Shown piece by piece: positions 28,701-38,231 of a stretch of DNA of 64,000 nucleotides (position 1 is its first letter; each line of letters starts with the position of its first letter). The notes beneath the pieces were generated by a model. That model saw only the letters and a program-made list of their open reading frames with translations, had not been told where the DNA came from and ran no database searches. The position numbers were made by a program, and so were the translations under genes. The stretch is from Serratia plymuthica NBRC 102599. Lineage in GTDB: Bacteria; Pseudomonadota; Gammaproteobacteria; Enterobacterales; Enterobacteriaceae. The stretch is taken from assembly GCF_001590925.1 (NCBI RefSeq), contig NZ_BCTU01000019.1:1-64000 (forward strand), given 5' to 3'.

Positions 28701-31700
28701 TTCCTGCCGGACACCATTGCCCGTATGGCGGCCAACTTTACGACTTTTGTCGAGCACTGCATCGCGGACAGCGAAGAGGCGGTGGGGCGTCTGCCGCTGC
28801 TTTCCGAAGCGGAGCGTCGGCAAATCCGGCAGTGGAACCAGACGGCGCAACCTTTCAGCAGCGATATCGGCATTCATCAGATGTTCGAGCGGCAGGTGGC
28901 GCGCACGCCGGACGCGCCTGCGTTGGAGTTTCTCGATGAGGTGCTGAGTTATCGCGAACTGGACGCGCGCGCCAACCAGCTCGCCCACTGGCTCATCGCG
29001 CAGGGGGTTGGGGTGGACGTCGCGGTCGGGCTGTGTATCGAGCGTTCGCTTTCGCTGGTGATTGGCTTCCTGGCCATCCTTAAGGCGGGCGGCGTCTATG
29101 TCCCGATCGATCCGGACTACCCGCAGGAGCGCAGCGATTATGTGATTGCCGATTCCGGGCTGCAGTTGATGCTGACGCAGGCGCAGTTTGTCGACCGCTT
29201 CACCCGTGCCGCGCAGCACATAACGCTGTTCACTGTCGAAGCGCTGGAGCCGCAGTTGAACGGCTTGCCGACCCTGGCCCCGGCGCCGCGCGCCGGCGCC
29301 GACAACACCGCCTATATCATCTATACCTCCGGCTCCACGGGCCAGCCTAAGGGCGTGCCCATTCGTCATCGCGGCGTGTGTAATCTGGCGGAAACCGAAG
29401 TGGCGCTGTTGGATATGCAGCCCCCTGGCCGGGTGTTGCAGTTTGCTTCGTTCAGCTTCGATACGTCGGTCTGGGAAATCGTCATGACCCTGTGCTCCGG
29501 CTGTACGTTGCTGATGGCGCCGCGCCTCTCGCTGCTGCCCGGACCGGATCTGCTGGAGCAACTGGAGCAGCGCCGAGTCAGTCACGTCACGCTGCCGGCC
29601 TCGGCGCTGGCGGCATTACCGGAGGCTCCGTTGCCGGATCTGCGCGTGCTGATCGTGGCGGGCGAAGCCTGCGGACTCGATCTGCTGCAAAAATGGGGCA
29701 AAAACCGCCGTTTCATTAACTCTTATGGCCCCACGGAAACGACCGTCAGCGCTACCAATGCCGAGCTGACGCCGGCCGACAGCCGTGTGCATATTGGCCG
29801 CCCGGTGCATAACACCCAGGTATGGATCCTGGATGAGTTCCGTGAGCCGCTTCCCGTGGGCGTCGTCGGAGAGCTGTGTATTGGCGGCGTCGGCGTTTCA
29901 CAGGGCTATTTGAACCAGCCCGCTCTGACCGCCGATCGCTTTATCGCCGATCCCTTCAGCGCGACGCCTGAGGCGCGGCTCTATCTCACCGGCGACCTCG
30001 CCTGCTATCGCAGCGACGGCAATATTGATTACCTGGGACGCATCGATAACCAGGTGAAAATCCGTGGTTATCGCGTTGAGCTGGGCGAGATTGAGACCGC
30101 GTTGCGTCGCCATCCCGCCGTGGCGGATGCGGTCACCCTGGTGCGCGAGGATTACCTGGCCGCCAGCGCCGTCGTCGCTTATGTGTTGCCGCATGCGGGG
30201 CAGCAGCCGGATCGGGCTCAGTTGCATGCCTGGCTGGCCGCCACGCTGCCGGAGTTCATGTGCCCCGCCTGCTATGTATTGATGACCGCGTTTCCTCGCC
30301 TGCCGAACAATAAAATCGATCGTAAGCGTTTTCCGACGCCGCAACCCGATGCCGTGGCGAACGCGCCAGGCGAGGCGCCGAAGGGCCGGGCGGAGCAGGC
30401 GATTGCCGCCGTCTGGAGCCGGGTGCTGGGGATCGAGGGCATCGGCCGCGACGACTCCTTCTTCGCGCTGGGCGGACATTCGCTACTGGCGGCGCGGGCA
30501 GTGGCGCTGCTGGCCGCTGAGCACCAACTGCATTTGCGCGTCAGCGACATCTTTACCCGTCGCACTCCGCGCCAGTTGGCGCTCTGCGCAGGAGAAACCC
30601 AGGCGGACAGCGCGCTGTGCAGGCAGCCGGCGCTGAAAGAGGCGCCGCTGAGTTTCGCTCAGCAGCGTATCTGGTTCCTTGAGCAGCTTCATCCCGACGG
30701 CAACAGCTACATTACGGGGGAAATCAAAACCTTTACCGCGCCGACGGTGACCCCCGAGCGCCTGAGCGCGGCGCTGGACGCGCTGTTCCGTCATTTCCCC
30801 TTGCTGAATACCCGCCTGCGCGCCGACGGCGCCGTACCCCATCAGTATTGGTCTGACGCTCCCGTTGAGTTTACGGCTGAAGGCGTCGACGATGACGCGT
30901 GGCACGCCCGTGTGCAACAGCGCGCGGCCGCGCTGATGAGCGAGCCCTTTACGCTGCTCGCGGCGCCGCTCTATCGTCTGTGCTTTATCCATTCCCTGCA
31001 GGGACAGAGCGCGCTGATCTTCTGCGTACATCACCTTCTGGTCGATGAACACACGCTGTCGCTGATAGACCAGAGTCTGACACTGTTGATTGACGATCCG
31101 CAGGCGACATGCACCGCGCCTGCCGTCAGCTATTTGCAGTATGCCGCGTGGGAACGCAGCACCTCGCATCAGGAGGGGCTTGATTGGTGGCGCGAAGTGT
31201 TCCTTACGCCACCGCCGGTCATCGCCCTGCCGCAGCGTCCGCAGCCCGATGAAACGGACTGGCGGGCGGCTTATCAGACGTTGACGTTGCCCCTGCCGCT
31301 GACCGAAGCGCTGCGCCAACTGGCGCGGCAGCAGGACACCACGCTGTTTACCCTGCTGCTGTCGACGTTCCAACTGCTGCTGCAGCGTTACAGCGGCGAA
31401 AACGATTTAACTATCGGCCTGCCGGTGTCGCTGCGCGACAGCGACACCTTGCAAAGTCTGCCGGGGTTGCTGCTCAATACGCTGGCGTTTCGTCAGACCC
31501 TGGACACCAGCCAGCCTTTCGCCACTTTTCTTGCCGCCAGCGAGGCGGCGCTGCGTGAAGCGCTGGCTCATAAAGAGACGCCCTTCGAGCAGGTGGTTAA
31601 TGCGGTATTGCCGGCGGAGGGGCGCGCTACGTCCCCGTTGTTCCGCATTATGTTCGTTTATAACGCCTCACCGGATGAGCGCAGAGAGGGGGCCGAAGCG

Positions 31701-34700
31701 CGGCTCAGTAGCCAGACACTCAACGCGCCGGACGCCAAGTTTGATCTGACGCTGTTTGTGCAGGAAACGGCGACGCAGTTGACGCTGAATATTGAGTATC
31801 GCCCGTCGCTCTATAGCGCCGAGGCTATCGAGGCTCTTGCCGCGTCCTACGGTCGCCTGCTGGCGAGTTTGAGCCGTCGGCCGCAGTTGCCTGCCTGTCG
31901 GCTGGATATGCTGTCGGAGGCAGAGCACCGCCATTTGCTCGATACCCTCAGCGCAGGTCCACACCGTGCGGCTGCGCCGCTGTTGCAACAACGTTTCGAA
32001 CAGCAGGCGCGGGCGACTCCGCAGGCCACGGCGTTGGCCTGGGGCGAACGGCAGATGAGTTATCAGCAGCTCAATCAGCAGGCCAATCGGTTGGCGCATC
32101 TGCTGGCGGGGCTGGATATCGGGCCTGGCGCGCGCGTGGCGGTGCTGCTGCCGCGTTCCCCTGCGCTGGTCTGCGCGATCCTCGCGACGGTCAAAAGCGG
32201 GGCGGCCTGGGTGCCGGTGGATATCGCTTATCCGGCGGAGCGCATCCGTTACATGCTCGACGATGCACGCGTGGCGCGCGTCATCACCACGCGCGAACAG
32301 GCTCTGCGGCTGGAACTGACCGAGCAGCAGACGATGTTGTTGACGCCGGAGATGACGACAGACGGCGACGTCGGCATGGCTGACCCGGCGCAGGGCGCCG
32401 TTGCGGACGATCCCGCTTATGTGCTCTATACCTCCGGCACCACCGGCGCGCCGAAAGGCGTGGTCATTCCCCATCGCGCGCTCGCCAATTACCTGCAGCA
32501 TGCCTGCGATAACTACGATTGCGCGCAGGGACGCGGCAACACGCTGCACGCCTCCATCTCGTTCGATGCCACTCTGACCAGCCTGTTCCTGCCGCTGTTG
32601 AGCGGTAAAACGCTGTTTATTCTGCCCGATGAAGAGGATGTCCCCGCGCTGGTGTCGGCCTGGAAGCAACTTTCCGGCATGACAATGGCGAAGATAACGC
32701 CTTCTCATCTTGAACTGCTCAGCCAGCAGATTCCCCCTGCGGCGGCCGGCCATGCGGCAACGCTGGTCATCGGCGGCGAAAACCTGGCGGGCGCCGCAGT
32801 GCGCTTCTGGCGTGAACATGCGCCTCAGGTCTCGATCGTGAATGAATATGGGCCGACGGAAACCACCGTCGGGTGCTGCGTCTATGCGCTGGCTGCGGGC
32901 GAATGCGCCGTCTCGGGCGCGGTTCCGATTGGGCGGCCGATTGCCAATATGCGCATTTTCCTGCTGGATGAACACCGGCAACTGACGCCGCCGGGGGGCG
33001 TAGGGGAGATCTATATCGGCGGGGCGGGTGTGGCGCTGGGCTATTTTAACCGCCCGGAACTGACCGCCAGCCGTTTTATTGACGATCCCTTTGCCGCCGA
33101 ACCCGGCGAGCGGCTCTACCGTACCGGCGATCTGGCCCGCTGGTTGCCGGATGGCAATCTGCTCTATCTCGGCCGCCGGGATAATCAGGTGAAGCTGCGT
33201 GGGCACCGCATTGAGCTCGAAGAGGTTGAAGCGCAACTGGTCGCGTGCGAGGGCGTCAGTCAGGCTGCGACAGGTATTCGTCAGGTCAACGGGCGTCCTC
33301 ACCTGGTGGCCTATGTGGCCCTGGCCAAGGGGGCGGCAACGCTGGATAGCGTGCGTCAGCAGATAGCGCGCCGTCTGCCGGAAATCATGCGCCCGACCCA
33401 GTGGCTATTGCTGCCGTCCATTCCCCTGACCGGCAACGGTAAAGTCGATCGCGCCTGGCTGGCCGCACAACCGCTGCCGGTGACGGTCGCGCTCTGCTTC
33501 CGGGCGGCGGAGAGTGAGACGGAGCGGCAACTGGCGGCTATCTGGCAAAAGGTGCTGGGAGGCGAAACGCCAGGGATGGATGACGACTTCTTTGCCCTGG
33601 GCGGCGACTCCATTCTTAGTCTGCAAATCGTCTTCCTCGCTCGCGAGGCGGGGCTGCGCGTTCAGGCGCGTATGCTGTTTGATTATCCGACGATCGCCAG
33701 CCTCGCCAGCGTGGTGGAGCCACTGGCATCCGCGCCGACGCAAGCACGCCCGCCCATGCAGGCTTATAAGTTGCTGCCTGCCCAGCGCTGGTTCTTCGCG
33801 CTGGGCTCGGAAAACGCACATCACTACAACCAATCTTACCTCTGGCGGTTGGACGCGCAGGTCAATTTGCCGCAGCTGGAACGGGCGCTGCGCGGGGTTT
33901 TGCAGCAGCATGAAGGATTGCGCGCCCGCTTCAGCGCAGCCGATGCGCCGGCCACTATCGCCGCCCTGACGGACGCACCGCTGCTGCGTGAAACGCGCCT
34001 TGGCGCGCCTCACGACGACGAGGCGGCGGTTATCGCCTGGGCCGGAGCGCGGCAGTCGCAGCTGGACATTGCCCAAGGGCCGGTGTTCAGCGCCGATGTT
34101 ATCCGTGCGGCATCCGCCGATTACCTGCTGTTAAGCGTTCACCACCTGGTGGTGGATGGCGTCTCCTGGCGCATTATTATCAGCGATCTCAGCCGTGCGT
34201 ATCAGGCGCTGGCACGGGGCGAAGCACTGCCCTGCGAGCCGGCGACGGCTTCGCTGGCGGAATGGGGCGCATGGTTGCAGCAGGTCGTCGATCCCGTTTC
34301 GGCTGCCGATGAGCACCGCTATTGGGAAACGCAGCGGCATGCCGGCGCCGCTATTCCGGTAGACAGCGGCACGCGTGCGCTGCCTGGCCGTACGGGAGAA
34401 ATGCGCAAGGTTCAGATTACGCTGGATCGCGCGGCCACCCAGGCGTTGGTGCGTCAAACCGGGCGGGCTTATCACACCCATGTCGGCGATCTGCTGCTGG
34501 CGGCGCTGGCGCAGACGCTAAGCGAATGGACCGGCAGCCGCCAACTGCGTATCGATTTCGAAGGGCACGGGCGCGATGACGAGCCGGATGCGCCGGATGT
34601 CAGCCGTACTGTGGGCTGGTTTACCGCTATTTACCCGATCCTGCTGCAATTGCCGTCGACGGGATCGTGGGGAGATCTGATCCAGGACGTCAAAGAGGCG

Positions 34701-37700
34701 CAGCGTCGGGTGCCCCACGGCGGCGTGGGTTACGGCATGCTGTATGACGCCGCGGCACAGGCAGCGGAGGTCTGCTTCAATTATCTTGGGCAGTTCGACG
34801 GCGATTTCCATCAGCCTCCGCTGAGCGGCGTGGCCGATCTGCTGATGGTGCACCGTTATGCGCCGGAAAACCGTCGTGGTTGGGCGCTGGAGGTGGACAG
34901 CTACATCGATGAGGGCGAACTGGTCATCGTCTGGAGCTACAACCCGAACAGTTGGCGGGCGGAGACCATCGCCGCGCAGACGGACGCGATGAAAAAGCAT
35001 CTCGATGCGCTGATCGCCCACTGCCAGGCGCAAGCGCGCACGACCTGGACGCCGTCCGATTTTCCTCTCGCAGGCCTGAGCCGGGCATCGCTGTTGCAAC
35101 TGCAGCAGCGTCATTCGCAGATTGTGGATATTTATCCTCTTACGCCGACTCAGGAGGGGATGCTTTACCATTCGCTGGCCGACAGCGATGCAAGGCTCTA
35201 TCACGAGCAGATCTGTTTTGATCTTGCGCGCGGGGTCGATCTTGCTCGCCTGCAACAGGCGTGGACGCAGGTGATCGCCGCCTGCCCGGCGCTGCGTACC
35301 ACCTTCGATCTGAACGCCGAAGTCGGGCCGCTGCAACTGGTGCATCAGCAGATGCCTGACGCCTGGCGCGTGGTGGATTATCGCTCGCCGCAGGAGGAGG
35401 ACATCACGGCGCTGTGGCGTGCGGACCGGGAGCAGGGGTTCGATCTGCATCAGGGGCCGCTGTTCCGCATCACCGTGCTGCTCGCGCAGGATAGCGTGCA
35501 GATGCTGTTCAGCCATCACCACGCCATTCTGGACGGCTGGTCGGTGACCCTGCTGCTGGCGCAGGTGGCTGCGGCCTATCATCAGACACCGCCGCCGTCT
35601 TCGGCACCGGCATTCAGGCACTATATCCAGTGGCTGCGCCGTTCCCGCGCCGGCAGCCAGGCGCACTGGCAGCAACGGCTGGCCGGCCTCAGCACCGCGA
35701 CGCCGTTGCCGGCCGCTTATCCGGGGCGTACGCCGTCTCAGCAACGCCAGCGGCAGGATTTTCAACTGGATGTCGCCCTTTCCGCGCAACTGGCCAGCTT
35801 TGGTCGCCGTCATCGCCTGACCATCAGTACGCTGGTGCAGGGCGCCTGGGCGCTGCTGCTGCAACGCTACAGCGGTTCGACGGAGAGCCTGTTCGGCGTC
35901 ACCCTTTCTGGTCGCCATGCCGATCTCAGCGGTATTGAGCGCATGGTCGGTTTGCTTATCGGCACGGTGCCGATGCGGGCGAGCGTCCAGCCGGACGTTC
36001 GCGTGGTCGACTGGCTGCATGCGCTCCAGCGTCAGCAACTGGAAAATGAGCGCTTTAGCGACATTTCGCTGGCGGAGCTGAAGCACAGTTGCGGGCTGGC
36101 CGGTTGGCCGACGCTGTTTGATACCCTGGTGGTCTTTGAGAACTACCCGCAGCAGGAGAATAACGGGCTATTCAGTTTCACGGCGGCCCAGGAGAGCACC
36201 AACTATCCGTTAACGCTGGTGGCTTCGTTTGGCACGGCCCTGAGCGGGGCGCTGGTGTATGACGACGGGCTTTACTCTCCGCACACAGCCGGCCAGTTGA
36301 CGCAGCACCTGCTGCATATATTGCAGCAATGGATAGACGCGGATGACCGGCGGCTGTCGGAGATCTCTCTGCTGGACGCCTCGGGAAATGCGGCTCTGCT
36401 CAAAGGGCTGCAAGGGCCGGTTCTGCCGCTGCCTGCGGGCGGCGTTTACGCGCTGTTTGCCCAGCGCGCCGCAGCCATGGGCGACCATATCGCGGTGATT
36501 GAAGGCGAGCTGAGCCTGACCTATGACAGCTTGCGGCAGCGTGCCGAGCAGATCAGCGCCCGTCTGCATCAGCGCGGACTGCGCGCCGGGGATCGCGTCG
36601 CGCTGTTTTTGCCTCGCGGCGTGGCGTATGTCGCGGCGATGCTTGCCGCCAGCCGCATCGGCCTTTGCTATGTGCCGATCGACGCCGCCAGCCCTGCCGA
36701 ACGCGTCCGTTATCTGCTGTCCGACAGCCAGTGCCCGCTGACCCTCACCCAGCAGACCCTGGCGGGTGCGCTGCCGTCCGATCAGCCTCTGCTGCTGGTT
36801 GACGAAGCCTCGCCCGATCTGCCTTTGCCGCCGGAGGTCAGCCAGGGGAACTCACTGGCTTATATCCTGTATACCTCCGGCTCAACCGGCAGGCCGAAAG
36901 GCGTCATGATTGAGCACCGCAGCCTGATGAATTATCTCCTCGATGCGTGCCGACGCTATCAGCTACGTGCCGGTATGCAGAGCCTGTTCCATTCGTCGGT
37001 GAGCTTTGACGCGACCCTGACCAGCCTCTGGCTGCCGCTGCTGACGGGCGGCACCCTCGTCGCCATCCCCGGTGAGGGCGATTTGCAGGCCATGGCGCGC
37101 CACCTGAGCACCTCTTCTGCGGAACAACTGCTGAAAATCACCCCTGTCCATCTCGCGCTGTTGCAGGAGCAACTGGATCCCGCGGCGAAAAGGCGCGTCA
37201 GCGCGCTCGTCGTCGGGGGCGAAGCCCTCAATTGCGAAACCGTGCAGCGCTGGCTGCGGGAGGCGCCCGACACTCGCATATACAACGAATATGGTCCGAC
37301 GGAAACCGTGGTGGGCTGCTGCGTCCATTTGGCGGATGCGGCGCGCGATCGTCAGGGCGCAATGGCGATTGGTCTGCCTATCGCCAATACCCGCCTGCTG
37401 GTACTGAACGAGGATCGGTCGCCGACGCCGCCGGGAGCGGAGGGTGAGCTGTATATCGCCGGCGCCGGGCTGGCGCGGGGGTACTGGAACCGGCCTGATT
37501 TGACCGAGGAAAAATTCATTACGCTGGATTTGGCCGGGGAAGCCGTACGCGCCTACCGCACAGGCGATCGGGTCGGCCTGATGCCGAACGGCGAACTGAT
37601 GTATTTCGGCCGCTGCGATCGCCAGCTCAAAGTGCGTGGCTACCGTATCGAGCCGGGTGAGATTGAGGCGCAGCTGATGCGTCATCCTCAGGTGCTGCAG

Positions 37701-38231
37701 AGTGCCGTCGCCCTGCTGCCCGGGCGCACGCAGGAAGATGCGCAACTGGCGGCCTGGGTCGTGCCGCAGCAGGCGGGGATGGAGAGCGAGGCGCTGCGTG
37801 CGTTTCTGGCGCTGACGCTGCCTGGGTACATGATCCCGGGCGCGATCCTGGTGCTGCCCGCGCTGCCGCTGACGTCGAACGGGAAAGTGGACTATGGCGC
37901 TCTGCCTCTGCCCGTTCGTCCGCAACATACCGAGCTGCTGGCCCCCGCTACGCCGCTGGAGAGCGCCATTCAGGCTACCTGGGGAGAAATCTTACGCTGC
38001 GGGCCGGTCAGCTGCGACCAGAACTTTTTCGCGCTGGGTGGGCATTCGCTGCACGCCCTGAGGGTCGCCGCGCGACTTGAAAATCAACTTAATGTCAGGG
38101 TCTCCCTGACCGATCTGCTTAACCATCAGACCGTCCGGCAGTTAGCGGCGGTACTGGCACAACGGACGACGCCGATATCGGAAGAGCGGGCCATCACCCG
38201 CGTGTCGCGCCGACAGGAGAGGCCATTGTGA
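25722..38231 (+). CDS. zmn16: Four-module nonribosomal peptide synthetase A-T-C-A-T-C-A-T-E-C-A-T
   Basis: This 4169-residue synthetase begins directly with an adenylation domain, so it starts the peptide. Carrier serines are near residues 542, 1587, 2630 and 4109. Condensation/epimerisation motifs are HHIIADA (~723), HHLLVDE (second C), HHLVVDGVSW (E, ~2807) and HHHAILDGW (~3267, a C that should accept a D-residue). Pocket residues read by eye: A1 DPRHLALLA, A2 DTWTIASVS, A3 and A4 both DATKVGEVG, which fits asparagine. Module 3 carries the E domain, so D-Asn then Asn. A1 and A2 substrates are not assigned (A2 has an aromatic-type pocket). There is no thioesterase. The stop overlaps the zmn17 start by one base (TGATG). 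Confidence 0.95.
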   Translation: MSVSAVFEQSVNRDPQQVAISQGETRVTYQQLLQRVTALSAALRRQPGSPFTLVLLEEGAALVTAALAIMHAGQAFVPLSPTLPRQRLETLLAQFPDARLISTSHGLASVRHLTDRLNVVEVDELGVPALSTGEPLPLAPTRTQPLAYVYFTSGSTGIPKAVLGRSDSLLHFIEWESRELAITPDDRVSMLTSQMFDPFLRDMLLPLLNGATLCIPPSRELIHTPAALLAWMQAQRITVTHQIPSLLQVLLEYPDAAQRLHDVRYVLLAGEMLKGSLVARFYQNGPANAQLLNLYGPTETTLAKLFYRVTPADAARAGVPVGRPIPGASISVIDESGNPVADGESGEVIIITPWMSAGYRQPAASDAFFTDERGTKMYRTGDVGRLTATGDLELLGRNDFQLKINGQRVETAEIETLLERHPAVQQAAVVAFAQSQQRVAFITLKSELNQASTELRDYLAASLPAALLPTDFSILELFPRLPNGKLDRKALPQPAPRRSAPLAAAQQPHAGEEQKLAAIWQRLLPVNAVGRDDDFFALGGNSLLAMRMIACVRAELDRELEFAALLAQPTLAGCAQALRQAEQDSVQTQSSVTLSDEQQGMWLIQQQAPESPVWQLAYRAEWQGPLNIELLQQALNQALRRHDALRTRFTPYQDGVTAQIAEQVVVDIDRQDFGAQGSEARGAAEGWLAQLAARPFNLAQAPLLRIACAQVQPHRTLIALVCHHIIADAESVALLWRQMLADYGRLLAGKTLTPVAATSCQTVHARRQQQRSAGPRGEALRAWWRQQLAGPLPLLQLPYDFPVPAVRSYCGGRIPFHLAQATADALAALAVRHGVTPYVALLTAYTAFMARYTRQQDLTIGTPISSRHALDNEQAFGLLFNVVALRQTVDLHQPFSRLMRQVAAGFIAAVAHQDLPFGQVLTALEEARHPGISPLFQTLFVWQQKPDAATRLGQSSVSALQAVDRGSATYELTLEMWPDEAGIAGQFEYADDRFLPDTIARMAANFTTFVEHCIADSEEAVGRLPLLSEAERRQIRQWNQTAQPFSSDIGIHQMFERQVARTPDAPALEFLDEVLSYRELDARANQLAHWLIAQGVGVDVAVGLCIERSLSLVIGFLAILKAGGVYVPIDPDYPQERSDYVIADSGLQLMLTQAQFVDRFTRAAQHITLFTVEALEPQLNGLPTLAPAPRAGADNTAYIIYTSGSTGQPKGVPIRHRGVCNLAETEVALLDMQPPGRVLQFASFSFDTSVWEIVMTLCSGCTLLMAPRLSLLPGPDLLEQLEQRRVSHVTLPASALAALPEAPLPDLRVLIVAGEACGLDLLQKWGKNRRFINSYGPTETTVSATNAELTPADSRVHIGRPVHNTQVWILDEFREPLPVGVVGELCIGGVGVSQGYLNQPALTADRFIADPFSATPEARLYLTGDLACYRSDGNIDYLGRIDNQVKIRGYRVELGEIETALRRHPAVADAVTLVREDYLAASAVVAYVLPHAGQQPDRAQLHAWLAATLPEFMCPACYVLMTAFPRLPNNKIDRKRFPTPQPDAVANAPGEAPKGRAEQAIAAVWSRVLGIEGIGRDDSFFALGGHSLLAARAVALLAAEHQLHLRVSDIFTRRTPRQLALCAGETQADSALCRQPALKEAPLSFAQQRIWFLEQLHPDGNSYITGEIKTFTAPTVTPERLSAALDALFRHFPLLNTRLRADGAVPHQYWSDAPVEFTAEGVDDDAWHARVQQRAAALMSEPFTLLAAPLYRLCFIHSLQGQSALIFCVHHLLVDEHTLSLIDQSLTLLIDDPQATCTAPAVSYLQYAAWERSTSHQEGLDWWREVFLTPPPVIALPQRPQPDETDWRAAYQTLTLPLPLTEALRQLARQQDTTLFTLLLSTFQLLLQRYSGENDLTIGLPVSLRDSDTLQSLPGLLLNTLAFRQTLDTSQPFATFLAASEAALREALAHKETPFEQVVNAVLPAEGRATSPLFRIMFVYNASPDERREGAEARLSSQTLNAPDAKFDLTLFVQETATQLTLNIEYRPSLYSAEAIEALAASYGRLLASLSRRPQLPACRLDMLSEAEHRHLLDTLSAGPHRAAAPLLQQRFEQQARATPQATALAWGERQMSYQQLNQQANRLAHLLAGLDIGPGARVAVLLPRSPALVCAILATVKSGAAWVPVDIAYPAERIRYMLDDARVARVITTREQALRLELTEQQTMLLTPEMTTDGDVGMADPAQGAVADDPAYVLYTSGTTGAPKGVVIPHRALANYLQHACDNYDCAQGRGNTLHASISFDATLTSLFLPLLSGKTLFILPDEEDVPALVSAWKQLSGMTMAKITPSHLELLSQQIPPAAAGHAATLVIGGENLAGAAVRFWREHAPQVSIVNEYGPTETTVGCCVYALAAGECAVSGAVPIGRPIANMRIFLLDEHRQLTPPGGVGEIYIGGAGVALGYFNRPELTASRFIDDPFAAEPGERLYRTGDLARWLPDGNLLYLGRRDNQVKLRGHRIELEEVEAQLVACEGVSQAATGIRQVNGRPHLVAYVALAKGAATLDSVRQQIARRLPEIMRPTQWLLLPSIPLTGNGKVDRAWLAAQPLPVTVALCFRAAESETERQLAAIWQKVLGGETPGMDDDFFALGGDSILSLQIVFLAREAGLRVQARMLFDYPTIASLASVVEPLASAPTQARPPMQAYKLLPAQRWFFALGSENAHHYNQSYLWRLDAQVNLPQLERALRGVLQQHEGLRARFSAADAPATIAALTDAPLLRETRLGAPHDDEAAVIAWAGARQSQLDIAQGPVFSADVIRAASADYLLLSVHHLVVDGVSWRIIISDLSRAYQALARGEALPCEPATASLAEWGAWLQQVVDPVSAADEHRYWETQRHAGAAIPVDSGTRALPGRTGEMRKVQITLDRAATQALVRQTGRAYHTHVGDLLLAALAQTLSEWTGSRQLRIDFEGHGRDDEPDAPDVSRTVGWFTAIYPILLQLPSTGSWGDLIQDVKEAQRRVPHGGVGYGMLYDAAAQAAEVCFNYLGQFDGDFHQPPLSGVADLLMVHRYAPENRRGWALEVDSYIDEGELVIVWSYNPNSWRAETIAAQTDAMKKHLDALIAHCQAQARTTWTPSDFPLAGLSRASLLQLQQRHSQIVDIYPLTPTQEGMLYHSLADSDARLYHEQICFDLARGVDLARLQQAWTQVIAACPALRTTFDLNAEVGPLQLVHQQMPDAWRVVDYRSPQEEDITALWRADREQGFDLHQGPLFRITVLLAQDSVQMLFSHHHAILDGWSVTLLLAQVAAAYHQTPPPSSAPAFRHYIQWLRRSRAGSQAHWQQRLAGLSTATPLPAAYPGRTPSQQRQRQDFQLDVALSAQLASFGRRHRLTISTLVQGAWALLLQRYSGSTESLFGVTLSGRHADLSGIERMVGLLIGTVPMRASVQPDVRVVDWLHALQRQQLENERFSDISLAELKHSCGLAGWPTLFDTLVVFENYPQQENNGLFSFTAAQESTNYPLTLVASFGTALSGALVYDDGLYSPHTAGQLTQHLLHILQQWIDADDRRLSEISLLDASGNAALLKGLQGPVLPLPAGGVYALFAQRAAAMGDHIAVIEGELSLTYDSLRQRAEQISARLHQRGLRAGDRVALFLPRGVAYVAAMLAASRIGLCYVPIDAASPAERVRYLLSDSQCPLTLTQQTLAGALPSDQPLLLVDEASPDLPLPPEVSQGNSLAYILYTSGSTGRPKGVMIEHRSLMNYLLDACRRYQLRAGMQSLFHSSVSFDATLTSLWLPLLTGGTLVAIPGEGDLQAMARHLSTSSAEQLLKITPVHLALLQEQLDPAAKRRVSALVVGGEALNCETVQRWLREAPDTRIYNEYGPTETVVGCCVHLADAARDRQGAMAIGLPIANTRLLVLNEDRSPTPPGAEGELYIAGAGLARGYWNRPDLTEEKFITLDLAGEAVRAYRTGDRVGLMPNGELMYFGRCDRQLKVRGYRIEPGEIEAQLMRHPQVLQSAVALLPGRTQEDAQLAAWVVPQQAGMESEALRAFLALTLPGYMIPGAILVLPALPLTSNGKVDYGALPLPVRPQHTELLAPATPLESAIQATWGEILRCGPVSCDQNFFALGGHSLHALRVAARLENQLNVRVSLTDLLNHQTVRQLAAVLAQRTTPISEERAITRVSRRQERPL

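Noticed and set aside
31668..33302. Long open frame (544 codons) on the minus strand inside zmn16
   Set aside because: It is antisense to an adenylation domain, the product is Arg/Gln/His-rich as expected from GC-rich shadow frames, and there is no ribosome binding site.
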